Shown piece after piece: positions 9,775 to 18,503 of a stretch of 64,000 nt of DNA; position 1 is the stretch's first letter; the number at the start of each line of letters is the position of its first letter. The position numbers and the translations under genes are program-made. This DNA is from an uncultured Aquimarina sp. Lineage in GTDB: Bacteria; Bacteroidota; Bacteroidia; Flavobacteriales; Flavobacteriaceae. Below the pieces are notes generated by a model. That model saw only the letters and a program-made list of their open reading frames with translations. It did not search any database and had not been told where the DNA came from. The DNA lies in NCBI GenBank assembly GCA_947497175.1, contig CANMFM010000003.1, positions 62,001 to 126,000 of the forward strand. The letters run 5' to 3'.

Positions 9775-10419
9775 ATGGGTAAACTTACTCGATATATCTT
9801 CCTTTTTTTAATTTCGGCAGGGATCTATGCCCAAGATATTGCAGTGTTGCAATATAAAGGTGGTGGAGATTGGTATAGTAATCCCACAGCATTACCAAAC
9901 CTCATCACTTTCTGTAATCAAAATATAAATACGAAAATCACCAACAAACCTAAAACAGTGAAGCCAGAGAGTATTGATATTTTTCAGTATCCTTATATCC
10001 ATATGACAGGGCATGGTAATGTGTTTTTCACAGAAAAAGATGCAGAAAATTTAAGAGATTATTTACTAAGTGGTGGTTTTTTACATATTGACGATAATTA
10101 TGGAATGGAGCCTTATGTACGTAAAGAACTCATTAAAGTTTTTCCTGATAAAAAATTAGTAGAACTCCCCAACACTCACCCTATTTTTTCTGCACAATAT
10201 AATTTCCCTAAGGGGCTACCAAAAATTCATGAACACGATGGAAAACGTCCTCAAGCATTGGGAATTGTACACGAAGGACGATTAGTATTACTGTTTACTT
10301 TTGAAAGTGATCTGGGTGACGGTTGGGAAAGTCCTGAAGTACATAACGATCCACCCGAAGTTCGAAAAAAAGCATTACAAATGGGTGCTAATATTATTAA
10401 ATACGCTTTCGAAAATTAA
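9775..10419 (+). CDS. DUF4159 domain secreted protein
   Basis: 214 aa with signal peptide MGKLTRYIFLFLISAGIYAQ. The mature part (IAVLQYKGGGDWYSNPTALPNL ... IHMTGHGNVFF ... DYLLSGGFLHIDDNYG ... LFTFESDLGDGWE) is the DUF4159 family, whose fold resembles glutamine-amidotransferase/ThuA-like domains. It is often found near gliding or MoxR-type clusters in Bacteroidota. Function is unknown. Its stop overlaps the next start (TAATG, 1 nt shared), so it is translationally coupled to the SpoU methyltransferase. Confidence 0.85.
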   Translation: MGKLTRYIFLFLISAGIYAQDIAVLQYKGGGDWYSNPTALPNLITFCNQNINTKITNKPKTVKPESIDIFQYPYIHMTGHGNVFFTEKDAENLRDYLLSGGFLHIDDNYGMEPYVRKELIKVFPDKKLVELPNTHPIFSAQYNFPKGLPKIHEHDGKRPQALGIVHEGRLVLLFTFESDLGDGWESPEVHNDPPEVRKKALQMGANIIKYAFEN

Positions 10420-10943
10420 TGGATCAACAACTGAAACACGAAAATAATAGGTTCACTAAAAAACAATTTCCTATAACCTTAGTCTGTGACAGGGTTAACT
10501 CTCCTGCCAATATCGGTAGTATATTTAGAATTGCAGATAGCTTTGGAGTAGAAAAAATTTATTTTTGTGGAGAAAATATTACTGTTATTAGCAAACGCAT
10601 GCAGCGGACTGCTCGATCTACACATGAAATCATCCCCTACAAGCAATCAGAGCAAATTATTGATGTTATACAACTTCTGAAAAGCGATGGTTACACAATT
10701 TTATCTTTAGAAATAACAAAGAATAGTATTCCTGTTTCAGAGTATCATTTAACATCTTATGAGAAAATAGCAATAATCATTGGCGAAGAAAACCTTGGAG
10801 TTTCTGAAGATATTTTAGAATCATCAGACCAGATTGTTCATATTACTATGCACGGTAACAATAGTAGTATGAATGTAGCTACTGCAACCGGGATAGCCCT
10901 GTATGAAATCACGAAACAGTTGATGGTTGATAAAATTTATTAA
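10419..10943 (+). CDS. TrmH/SpoU family RNA 2'-O-methyltransferase
   Basis: 174 aa SPOUT-fold enzyme. The three family motifs are visible: NSPANIGSIFRIADSFGV (motif 1), IIIGEENLGVSEDIL (motif 2) and MNVATATGIALYE (motif 3). It lacks an extra N-terminal substrate-binding domain, so it belongs to the small TrmL/TrmH-like group that 2'-O-methylates tRNA or rRNA. The exact target cannot be told. It is coupled to the DUF4159 gene by overlapping stop and start. Confidence 0.9.
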   Translation: MDQQLKHENNRFTKKQFPITLVCDRVNSPANIGSIFRIADSFGVEKIYFCGENITVISKRMQRTARSTHEIIPYKQSEQIIDVIQLLKSDGYTILSLEITKNSIPVSEYHLTSYEKIAIIIGEENLGVSEDILESSDQIVHITMHGNNSSMNVATATGIALYEITKQLMVDKIY

Positions 10944-11083
10944 ATATTCTTAAAAGAATGCTTCCATAGACTCAACATATGTGAACTATAAAATCTTTAT
11001 GACTTCTAAACTCTTCTACTTTGTTCTCTCAGCACTGTAAATCTTTGTAACTTTGATTCAATATTGCTTAGAAATTTTAAAAT

Positions 11084-12172
11084 ATGACTTCAAAAACTAT
11101 CGCATATGGTATCCTAAGAGCAGTTGCTGTTATTGTAGGCATTCTTGGATTATTATGGTTTTTATATAAAATACAATCAGTACTAATCTACATTGCATTT
11201 GCTGCTGTGATCTCTTTGATAGGAAGACCTTTAGTATCCTTTCTGAAAAGGAAATTAAAATTTAACAATACGCTTGCAGTCGTAATTACCTTAATTATTA
11301 CCATAGGATTATTTTTAAGTATTTTCACACTCTTTGTACCCATTGTCATAGAACAAGGACAATTGATCGGTGAAATCAATGTAAACAGTATTAGCGATGA
11401 TCTCGACCGCCTCAATCAAGAAGTAAGTGATTACTTTAATATCGAAAAATTAAGTCTTGTAGAGCTTTTTAAAAAGACTGATCTTATGCAGTTTTTTAAT
11501 TTTAAAGCTGTACCCAATATGATTAATTCTTTTTTGAGTGGTTTTGGATCGGTATTAATTGGTCTTTTTTCTGTATTGTTCATTTCTTTTTTCTTATTAA
11601 AAGATAGCCTGTTACTAGAAAATAGTTTATTAGTATTTGCTAAAAAAGAAGATGAAAACAAGTTTATGCATGCTTTTACAAAAATCAAAGACCTGTTGTC
11701 GCGCTATTTCGTTGGATTACTTTTACAGGTTTTTATTCTTTTTGTTTTATACACAATTCTACTTCTCATTTTTGGCGTTAACAATGCCATTGCTGTGGCA
11801 TTAATTGCTGCGATTTTTAATCTTATCCCCTACATCGGACCTCTATTTGGCGGGATGTTTGTACTAATTCTTTCTATTACAAGTAATTTGGGGCTTGATT
11901 TTCAGCTTGTAATACTACCAAAGCTTACTTATATTTTGATCGGATATTTAGTCATTCAAACGATTGATAACTTTTTGAATCAACCCTTAATTTTTGGTAC
12001 TAGCGTAAAATCTCACCCATTAGAAATCTTTTTGGCTATTCTTATTTTTGGTTTATTATTCGGAATAGGCGGATTAATTGTTGCTGTTCCTTTTTACACT
12101 GCAATAAAAGTAATCGCACAAGAGTTTTTGTCTGAATATAAAATTGTAAAAACACTAACTAAAGATCTGTAA
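11084..12172 (+). CDS. AI-2E/PerM family membrane permease
   Basis: 362 aa with about seven or eight membrane helices. The first two form an N-terminal hairpin (residues about 8-60), a coiled amphipathic stretch follows (about 90-135), and the later helices carry NAIAVALIAAIFNLIPYIGPLFGG, the family signature. The C-terminal motif GGLIVAVPFYTAIKVI is also typical. Members are called AI-2E family transporters, but several act as ion or solute exporters, so the substrate is open. It is on the same strand as its neighbours but 140 nt from the gene before. Confidence 0.9.
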   Translation: MTSKTIAYGILRAVAVIVGILGLLWFLYKIQSVLIYIAFAAVISLIGRPLVSFLKRKLKFNNTLAVVITLIITIGLFLSIFTLFVPIVIEQGQLIGEINVNSISDDLDRLNQEVSDYFNIEKLSLVELFKKTDLMQFFNFKAVPNMINSFLSGFGSVLIGLFSVLFISFFLLKDSLLLENSLLVFAKKEDENKFMHAFTKIKDLLSRYFVGLLLQVFILFVLYTILLLIFGVNNAIAVALIAAIFNLIPYIGPLFGGMFVLILSITSNLGLDFQLVILPKLTYILIGYLVIQTIDNFLNQPLIFGTSVKSHPLEIFLAILIFGLLFGIGGLIVAVPFYTAIKVIAQEFLSEYKIVKTLTKDL

Positions 12173-12235
12173 TTAGCTGTAAGGCGAGAACATGAAGTAA
12201 AATTAAGCATGTACAAATTATACAATTCTTAAAAC

Positions 12236-13417
12236 TTGAACAAAAAAATACTACATAAAGAGGTACAAAAATTTATATTCGAAAAATCAAATACTTCTAT
12301 TGATTTAAATAAGTTGATTTTAAGCGGAAGTCCCTTTGATACTATTTCTATACAAGAAATAGCACAACAAATAAGTGGAAGATTGAAAGCAAAACACAAA
12401 CTGCCAACTTGGTTTTCCAAAAATGGTATTTACTATCCTTCTTCACTCAATCTGGAACAAACTTCTTCAGAAATAACAGCGAACTATAAAAGTAATTTAG
12501 TTTCAGGTGATATATTAATAGATTTAACAGGTGGTTTTGGCATTGATGACTATTTCTTTTCTAAGAAAATGAAACGCGTTATCCATTGCGAACTTAATCC
12601 TGAATTAAGCGCCATTGCCAAGTATAATTTTAGCATCCTTGATGCAAAAAATGTTGAGTCGCATCCAGGAGATGGAATCATGATTCTCGAAGATTTTGAA
12701 GAGGTAGATTGGATATACCTGGATCCATCCAGAAGACATGACAGTAAAGGAAAAGTTTTTTTTCTGGAAGATTGTGTTCCCAATGTGATTGATACCCTGG
12801 ATTTCCTATTCAGCAAGAGTAAAAATATCTTAATTAAAACCTCTCCATTACTCGATCTTCATTTAGGGATCAACACTCTAAATCATGTAAAAGAAATTCA
12901 TGTGGTCGCCGTTGAAAATGAAGTAAAAGAACTACTCTGGGTTTTGAATAAAAATTTTGAAAGCGATAGTTTTGTTAACACCATCAATATTACAAAAAAA
13001 CGAACCTACGAGTTCTGTTTTTCCTTTAAAGAAGAGGCGCAACAATTAATAACATATTCAGAACCAAAATCATTTTTATACGAACCTAATGCTGCTATTC
13101 TTAAGAGTGGTGGTTTTTTGAGTATTGGTAATAGCTTTAAAGTAGAAAAACTTCATATGCATTCTCATCTATATACTTCTGATCAAAAGATTGATTTCCC
13201 AGGGCGTCGTTTTGAAATCATATCTACTTTTCCGTATCATAAAAAAACGATTGCTAAAGCAGGAATAAATAAGGCCAATATTACAACACGTAACTTCTCA
13301 GAAAGTGTCGCAACGTTAAGAAAAAAGCACAAAATTAAAGACGGTAGTGATAATTTCCTGTTTTTTACAACCAATTGCAATAACAAAAAGATAGTACTAT
13401 TATGTAAAAAAATATAG
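12236..13417 (+). CDS. class I SAM-dependent methyltransferase with THUMP-like C-terminus (PG_1098 type)
   Basis: 393 aa, starting at a TTG (MNKKILHKEVQKF). The Rossmann SAM motif is visible as ILIDLTGGFGIDDYFFS with the acidic end of strand 2 in VIHCELNP, and WIYLDPSRR as the catalytic-loop analogue. The C-terminal part (EPNAAILKSGGF ... FPGRRFEIIS ... RNFSESVATLRKKHKIKDG) matches the ferredoxin-like and THUMP-like domains of the Bacteroidota PG_1098 family, suggesting an RNA substrate. The stop lies 2 nt from the convergent next gene's stop. Confidence 0.85.
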   Translation: MNKKILHKEVQKFIFEKSNTSIDLNKLILSGSPFDTISIQEIAQQISGRLKAKHKLPTWFSKNGIYYPSSLNLEQTSSEITANYKSNLVSGDILIDLTGGFGIDDYFFSKKMKRVIHCELNPELSAIAKYNFSILDAKNVESHPGDGIMILEDFEEVDWIYLDPSRRHDSKGKVFFLEDCVPNVIDTLDFLFSKSKNILIKTSPLLDLHLGINTLNHVKEIHVVAVENEVKELLWVLNKNFESDSFVNTINITKKRTYEFCFSFKEEAQQLITYSEPKSFLYEPNAAILKSGGFLSIGNSFKVEKLHMHSHLYTSDQKIDFPGRRFEIISTFPYHKKTIAKAGINKANITTRNFSESVATLRKKHKIKDGSDNFLFFTTNCNNKKIVLLCKKI

Positions 13418-13419
13418 TT

Positions 13420-13896
13420 TTAAGGATTTACAAACACATCAGAATGCGATATATACCCTTCTACATATTTTTTTAATCCCTGACCAGATACGTTTTCAAT
13501 ATTCTCGAGCATAAACTTTTTATCTTCTTCAATATTTTGATAATACCCTGCTATTTTAGGAGCATTGGATTGAATGCTTAATCTGATCATTCGTAATTCA
13601 ATATTATCGGGTTCTAATTGGATTGCTTCATCAATCATCTTCTTTCCTTTATTGAAATATGATAACTTATTAAAAGGATTCCAAGAGTATGATGCTTTTA
13701 AGGCCAATGCTGCTCCATGATACCCCTTATAAATGGCTCCTTTATTTTGTAATGCCTTATTCGTAAGCTCAAAAAATTGTTCTGCCTTTTCTTTTGATTC
13801 GTTACATATTTTATACGAACTTCGAATTTCTTCGAGACTTATTACATCCTCAGCAGTTGTGGATAGAAAAACCAATAGGATTGCTAAAATTTTCAT
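13420..13896 (-). CDS. conserved secreted protein of unknown function
   Basis: 158 aa with a short signal peptide (MKILAILLVFLSTTAE). The rest is helical with TPR-like spacing (AEQFFELTNKALQNKG ... YFNKGKKMIDEAIQLEPDNIELRMIRLSIQ). One or two tetratricopeptide-like helix pairs are therefore likely. I recognise no enzyme motif. It sits between the convergent methyltransferase and another reverse-strand secreted protein, 50 nt away, and may share a transcript with it. Confidence 0.7.
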   Translation of the reverse strand: MKILAILLVFLSTTAEDVISLEEIRSSYKICNESKEKAEQFFELTNKALQNKGAIYKGYHGAALALKASYSWNPFNKLSYFNKGKKMIDEAIQLEPDNIELRMIRLSIQSNAPKIAGYYQNIEEDKKFMLENIENVSGQGLKKYVEGYISHSDVFVNP

Positions 13897-13946
13897 TAAT
13901 AGTATTTAGGAAATGGGGTTCATAATATGCTATATAGTTCTATACA

Positions 13947-15542
13947 TTATTGAGTTAACGAAATTTTAACCAACAAATTATTCTTTTTACCATCATAAGC
14001 TTCTAAAATTATATCCTTATTTGACAACCTGGCTGATTTTGTAAGCTCCAAAACATCCAACCTTGAATTTCTAATATCACTCCCGGTAAGAATAGCCTCT
14101 TTTGTAGCCTCACCAGTAGCACCATCTATAACATAAGCAGTGAGGTAAATAAATTCTTTTTTACCATCAAAATAACGTGCTGGGGTTTCATCAAATGAAC
14201 GTTTTAAGTTGGTAAAATCATCAACAAAGAACAGATAATGCTTCCCATTATTTTCAAAATTGATATATGACATACTTCTTTTGCTTAGAGTCCCCATTTG
14301 CCATTTTGGGAGTTTATGCATCCATAGAATACTTCCTTTAGAAGAAAGTTTGAACACAAAAATATCTCTATAATAGTATTTATATGTTGTTCTGGACCCA
14401 GAAGAACTTGAGGTAGTAAAAGACTCTGCAAAGCGTTGCTCCCCAAATAATGTGGCATTTCCATCTGTATCAAATACTACATCATTAATCTTAAGCTTTT
14501 CAAGATCCAAAAGATCATCCTCTTTTTGCGTTCCTTCATTAATCCGTGCTTCTCGTTTAAGCACAAAGTCCTGTAATGTTTGTAAAGGGATATCACTATT
14601 AACAAGAGAAGCCAGAGATCCGTCATTTGCGAGTGTAGCTGAAAATACTCCAGAGACTTCATTCTTATTTGTAGTATTGGCATAAAAACCTGAAAACGTT
14701 ACTTTTCCTTCGCTATTGAGCTCAATCACTCCTTCGGTAACTGATTTTCCTGGAATATCGATTGCATTTTTGACAATATCACCACCGTCTTCTGTTATTT
14801 TAAAAATTTCGGTTCGGTAGGTAGACTCCAATTTATTTTTTTCTTCTGAGGCATCATTAAAAACCGAAGCTGTCATGTAAAAATTACCTTTGTTGTCTAT
14901 TGAAAAATCTTCATACTGCATCATATCAGATGCATACGGCATCGTTACCTTTCTTCTCCATAACATATTTAATCCATCACTAAAAACGGTAATACCGATC
15001 TTATCGGTTTTACTCTCAGCATTTTTAATTCTAAATAATACTAGTAGTTTTCGCTCGTCAGGAGACTTTTTGAATACAAATTGATTAATTCTTCCTCCTG
15101 CATCAAAACCATAGGTACTCTTAAACCCTACATCTCTTGCCATATTCTCTTTATCATTAATAAGCTGAATAGGCTTTTCTGCTACAATACCGGTTAATGA
15201 AATTTTTTGACCGTACGCTCTGTTTCCTTTGGTATAAAAAATAACGGCTTTGTTATTTAGTTTCATAACAGTTTGAAAATCTCCTTTATCTTCTATGGTT
15301 TGTCTTTTTTTTATATCTTCTTTAAGATCCTCTAGATTAAATCGTTGTATGGTCATCCCTTTTCGGCTCTTCTTGATAGAAACAAGTCGATCTCCTGAGG
15401 CAACATGATATGTGTTAATACTTTTTATACGTTTGTACTTCTCTCCGGTTTTAAAAGTAAAATCCTTGAGTAAAACAGGTTTTTGGGCAAATATAAAGTT
15501 GCTAAAGAACAGCGTAAAGATCAGAATATATCTAACATTCAT
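13947..15542 (-). CDS. large secreted protein of unknown function, propeller-like
   Basis: The ATG at 15542 (MNVRYILIFTLFFSNFIFAQ, clean signal peptide) is preferred over the in-frame ATG at 15569. It gives 531 aa. The body has repeated beta-strand blocks such as KGNFYMTASVFND, EGKVTFSGFYANT, DGNATLFGEQRF, GSILWMHKLPKWQ and KHYLFFVDDFTNL, each spaced about 60-80 residues apart, as in a beta-propeller. There is no type IX sorting domain and no lipobox, so it is predicted periplasmic. I do not recognise a function. Confidence 0.75.
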   Translation of the reverse strand: MNVRYILIFTLFFSNFIFAQKPVLLKDFTFKTGEKYKRIKSINTYHVASGDRLVSIKKSRKGMTIQRFNLEDLKEDIKKRQTIEDKGDFQTVMKLNNKAVIFYTKGNRAYGQKISLTGIVAEKPIQLINDKENMARDVGFKSTYGFDAGGRINQFVFKKSPDERKLLVLFRIKNAESKTDKIGITVFSDGLNMLWRRKVTMPYASDMMQYEDFSIDNKGNFYMTASVFNDASEEKNKLESTYRTEIFKITEDGGDIVKNAIDIPGKSVTEGVIELNSEGKVTFSGFYANTTNKNEVSGVFSATLANDGSLASLVNSDIPLQTLQDFVLKREARINEGTQKEDDLLDLEKLKINDVVFDTDGNATLFGEQRFAESFTTSSSSGSRTTYKYYYRDIFVFKLSSKGSILWMHKLPKWQMGTLSKRSMSYINFENNGKHYLFFVDDFTNLKRSFDETPARYFDGKKEFIYLTAYVIDGATGEATKEAILTGSDIRNSRLDVLELTKSARLSNKDIILEAYDGKKNNLLVKISLTQ

Positions 15543-15735
15543 ATTTATAGTATTTTTATACATACACATAACATAAGAAATAGGTCATTATTACACAAAT
15601 ATATGAAAAGAAGTAATTACGGTTTCTTTGATCATATAATTTAAGGAAGAACAGAATTAAAATACCGAGAAAAAACTGATTTTCAAGTTTTTAAAAAAAA
15701 GCCAAAATCAAATGTAAAATAATGCTAAAAAAATG

Positions 15736-15766
15736 TTGCATTGTAGATACATAAAAGTTACATTTG
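15736..15766 (+). promoter_or_regulatory. Bacteroidota-type promoter for the tRNA cluster
   Basis: TTG at 15736-15738 and TACATTTG at 15759-15766, separated by 20 nt, match the -33 TTG / -7 TAnnTTTG promoter of Bacteroidota. The first tRNA begins 45 nt downstream of the -7 box. Confidence 0.75.
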
Positions 15767-15811
15767 CATCCGCATTTGAAACACTAGTGCGGAGTTCATA
15801 ACAAATATTTT

Positions 15812-15895
15812 GGAGAGGTGCCAGAGTGGTAATGGAGCAGATTGCTAATCTGTCAGCGCGCAAGTGCTGCCCGGGTTCGAATCCCGGTCTCTCCG
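15812..15895 (+). tRNA. tRNA-Ser(GCT)
   Basis: An 84-nt class II tRNA with long variable arm. The acceptor GGAGAGG pairs with TCTCTCC (last pair G-T), the anticodon loop is TTGCTAA (GCT, reading AGC/AGU), and the T loop is GGTTCGAATCC. CCA is not encoded. Confidence 0.95.
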
Positions 15896-15907
15896 CATTT
15901 TTGTTTT

Positions 15908-15982
15908 CGGGGTGTAGCGTAGCCCGGTTATCGCGCCGCGTTTGGGACGCGGAGGTCGCAGGTTCGAATCCTGCCACCCCGA
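15908..15982 (+). tRNA. tRNA-Pro(TGG)
   Basis: The acceptor CGGGGTG pairs with CACCCCG. The anticodon stem CCGCG/CGCGG encloses loop TTTGGGA with anticodon TGG. The T loop is GGTTCGAATCC. It lies 12 nt after tRNA-Ser. Confidence 0.95.
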
Positions 15983-16079
15983 CAAATAAAAAATATTGGT
16001 TACAAATCTTAACTGGATAGAATATTCCTATTCCTAAATCGGAACGGTCACCAATCCAAATTGAGATGAAAAAATTATC

Positions 16080-16153
16080 GGTCGCGTAGCTCAGCTGGAT
16101 AGAGCATCTGCCTTCTAAGCAGACGGTCACAGGTTCGAATCCTGTCGCGATCA
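16080..16153 (+). tRNA. tRNA-Arg(TCT)
   Basis: The acceptor GGTCGCG pairs with CGCGATC (one G-T pair). The anticodon stem CTGCC/AGCAG region has loop TTCTAA with anticodon TCT. The T loop is GGTTCGAATCC. It is the last gene of the Ser-Pro-Arg cluster. Confidence 0.95.
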
Positions 16154-16154
16154 C

Positions 16155-16183
16155 AAAAAGCCTTACTTTTGTAAGGCTTTTTT
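16155..16183 (+). terminator. intrinsic terminator of the tRNA cluster
   Basis: AAAAGCCTTAC / GTAAGGCTTTTTT: a perfect stem with a TTTT loop followed by a T-run, directly after tRNA-Arg. Confidence 0.9.
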
Positions 16184-16204
16184 GTTTATAAAAAACTCCA
16201 AATA

Positions 16205-16414
16205 TTTACTCTTCATAAATATTATGTAGGGCGGCACACAGTTAATCTTCACGATAGGATTTAAAGACATAATAAAGGACTAAACATATCTACTAAATAT
16301 GGAATCCCATGTAAAAACGTATATACTGAAGAATACCAAACCAAACCGGAAGCGTATCAAAAAGAAGCAGAAATTAAATAGAAAAAGTCTAGAATATATC
16401 TCCAAACGCTTTAA
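16205..16414 (+). pseudogene. decayed GIY-YIG nuclease gene
   Basis: Translating frame by frame gives, in the order of the family, YYVG-GTQ, N-L-H-D-R, then RHNKGLNISTKYGIP, VYTEEYQTKPEAYQKEAEIK and KKSR. These match small URI-type GIY-YIG endonucleases often found beside tRNA genes in Bacteroidota. The frame is destroyed by in-frame stops at 16262 (TAA) and 16379 (TAG) and by at least two one-base insertions around 16229-16243. The N-terminal GIY strand is not recognisable. It is non-functional. Confidence 0.75.
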
Positions 16415-16695
16415 AAAGTGTTACGATCAAGTCGTATAAAATAATCTCTTTATCTTTTTGTGCAGATAAGTCATTATCTTAAAAAAACAGCTCTTTAACC
16501 AAAAAAAATAGGCTCTCTCCTTTTTATCTACTACGATTACCACTTCCTGTGCAACAAAACCTGTGAAAAGTGCAATCATACAATGATTTAGAATAAATAA
16601 TTTCACAGAACCCCAATGAACATTTTCTAATGACCTTCAGGCATATCCATTAACGATAAACCACTATAGCGTTCTGACTTAGAAAATTTAATAAC
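16415..16695. other. intergenic stretch, nothing recognisable
   Basis: AT-rich sequence with no frame longer than a few dozen codons and no clear hairpin. It lies between the dead GIY-YIG gene and the efflux region and may hold the promoter of the following gene. Confidence 0.5.
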
Positions 16696-17277
16696 ATGAA
16701 AATAGGAATTATAGGAACTGGAAGATTGGGAGGCACACTAGGGCAGTTATTTGCCAAGGGCATGCATCAAGTGATGTTTACTTCAAAAAATCCTGAAAGA
16801 CTTCATGCACTTGTCGACTCTATAGGTAAAAATACGTTTTTTGGTTCGATAGAAGAAACGTTAACATTTGCAGATGTTCATTTATTAGCATTACCATTTA
16901 TTGAACTCAAAAATATTTCAAAAAAGGTAAACTCCCTTTGTAAAGAAAAAGTTCTAATAGATGCAACTATACCATGTAATATAGGAGAGTGTATTTTAAC
17001 ACAAAACGGATTTGTATACTCTCAGAGTATAGATTATGTAAAACATTTATTCCCGGAAGCATATATGGCAAGGGCATTTCACTCTTACTCCTACAAAACA
17101 TTAAAAGAAAATGCTTTTCAAGTTTTGGATAATCACAAATTATTGATGCCCTTTTCATGTCAACATCCAGATGTAAAACAAATTCTAGAAAATTTAATAC
17201 GTCATTTAGGATATCAACCAGAATTTGTACCTGAACTATATGGAATCAAGAAGATTGATAAGCAATTTCAGAATTAA
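16696..17277 (+). CDS. NADP-binding oxidoreductase-like protein (F420-oxidoreductase/ProC-type Rossmann domain)
   Basis: 193 aa. The N-terminus MKIGIIGTGRLGGTLGQLFAKG contains the GxGxxG dinucleotide fold, followed by FTSKNPERL, the loop that often contacts the 2'-phosphate of NADPH. VHLLALPFIELKNI and VLIDATIPCN fit the NADPH-dependent F420 reductase-like family (Pfam PF03807). The substrate is unknown; many Bacteroidota lack F420, so the name is structural only. It lies 32 nt before the RND efflux operon and may be its first gene. Confidence 0.8.
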   Translation: MKIGIIGTGRLGGTLGQLFAKGMHQVMFTSKNPERLHALVDSIGKNTFFGSIEETLTFADVHLLALPFIELKNISKKVNSLCKEKVLIDATIPCNIGECILTQNGFVYSQSIDYVKHLFPEAYMARAFHSYSYKTLKENAFQVLDNHKLLMPFSCQHPDVKQILENLIRHLGYQPEFVPELYGIKKIDKQFQN

Positions 17278-17309
17278 TCTTAAAATTAAGTTGTCACAAA
17301 CATAGTATT

Positions 17310-18500
17310 ATGAAAAATTATAAAAACATTCTTTCACACTTAAGCTTAATTTACCCGTTAAAGATCAGTATAGTTACATTAATCATTTTTATACTTGTGA
17401 GTTGTTCTGAAAAACAAGAGCAAAAAATGCAACTATTACCTGTACAAGTGTCTAAACCTATTAAGAAGAAGATAACTCAATGGGATGAATTTACAGGTCG
17501 TTTTGACGCTACTAACCGTGTTGAAGTAAGAGCCCGAGTAAGTGGATTTATAGATAAGGTTAATTTTATAGATGGTCAGTTAGTGAAAAAAGGTGATATA
17601 CTCTTCATTATTGATCAACGACCTTTTACCATTGCATTGAAAGAAGCTAAAGCTGCATATAAACAATCCATCGCAGAGTATAAACAAGCAGAAGAGAATT
17701 TTAAAAGAGTTGAAACTTTAAAAGAATCTGGTGCAGTCTCTATAGAAGAATATGATCGTAGACAGCAAGTTATGGTTGGGGCTTTGGCCAGGTCTGAAGT
17801 GGCACAAGCAGCTATAGATCAAGCTAATTTGAATCTTCAGTTTACAACGGTTCAAGCGCCTATTTCGGGAAGAGTAAGTAGAGATCTTGTTAACCCAGGC
17901 AATTTAATTAATGGAGGTACAGGAAACGCTACGTTACTTACTACTATTGTATCTCTGGATCCAATTCACTTTTATTTTGAAGGGAGCGAAGCAGATTTTC
18001 TAAAATACGCCAAGTTAAATCGAGAAGGAAAACGAGGTGGCTCTAGGAATACTGCAAATCCGATTGAAGTGCGCTTACTTAATGAAGAAGAATTTATTCA
18101 TAAAGGTAAAATGGATTTTGTCGATAACGAAATAAGTAGAAACACGGGTACAATACAAGGTCGAGCAATTTTTGATAATAAAGATCATACTTTAGAACCA
18201 GGAATGTTTGGAAGAGCAAGATTATTAGGTAGTGGAGAGTATGAAGCAATTCTACTACCAGATGAGCTGATTGGCACTAATCAGACTGTAAAATTTGTTT
18301 ATACAATAGATAAAGATTCTACAGTTAAAGCCGTAAGTGTTTCTTTAGGAGAATTATATGAAAAAAAGTATCGGATAATTACTTCAGGATTAACAGGTGA
18401 AGAAAAAATATTAATAAATAATATTCAGAAAGTTCAGCCCGGAGTAAAGATTTCTCCAGAAGAAAAAGAATTAAACTTTATAAACACTCAAAATAAATAA
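17310..18500 (+). CDS. RND efflux periplasmic adaptor (membrane fusion) subunit
   Basis: 396 aa lipoprotein: after a long hydrophobic stretch the lipobox LVSC places the lipidated Cys at about residue 32. The lipoyl/barrel-sandwich halves flank an alpha hairpin: VEVRARVSGFIDKVNFIDGQLVKKGDILFIID, then the coiled KEAKAAYKQSIAEYKQAEENFKRVE region, then QAPISGRVSRDLVNPGNLI. The C-terminal membrane-proximal domain (PGMFGRARLLG ... LPDELIGTNQ) completes an AcrA/MexA-type adaptor. It bridges the inner-membrane pump and outer-membrane channel encoded next; only 3 nt separate it from the permease gene. Confidence 0.95.
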   Translation: MKNYKNILSHLSLIYPLKISIVTLIIFILVSCSEKQEQKMQLLPVQVSKPIKKKITQWDEFTGRFDATNRVEVRARVSGFIDKVNFIDGQLVKKGDILFIIDQRPFTIALKEAKAAYKQSIAEYKQAEENFKRVETLKESGAVSIEEYDRRQQVMVGALARSEVAQAAIDQANLNLQFTTVQAPISGRVSRDLVNPGNLINGGTGNATLLTTIVSLDPIHFYFEGSEADFLKYAKLNREGKRGGSRNTANPIEVRLLNEEEFIHKGKMDFVDNEISRNTGTIQGRAIFDNKDHTLEPGMFGRARLLGSGEYEAILLPDELIGTNQTVKFVYTIDKDSTVKAVSVSLGELYEKKYRIITSGLTGEEKILINNIQKVQPGVKISPEEKELNFINTQNK

Positions 18501-18503
18501 GAT

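Noticed and set aside
15708..16154. 148-codon reverse frame across the tRNA cluster
   Set aside because: Contains the well-known artefact of translated tRNA genes (such as AGFEPATSAS and GFEPGQHLR); the tRNAs are certain.
16696..17277. Naming the Rossmann protein a true F420 reductase
   Set aside because: The family match is to the fold; cofactor F420 is not expected in Flavobacteriaceae.
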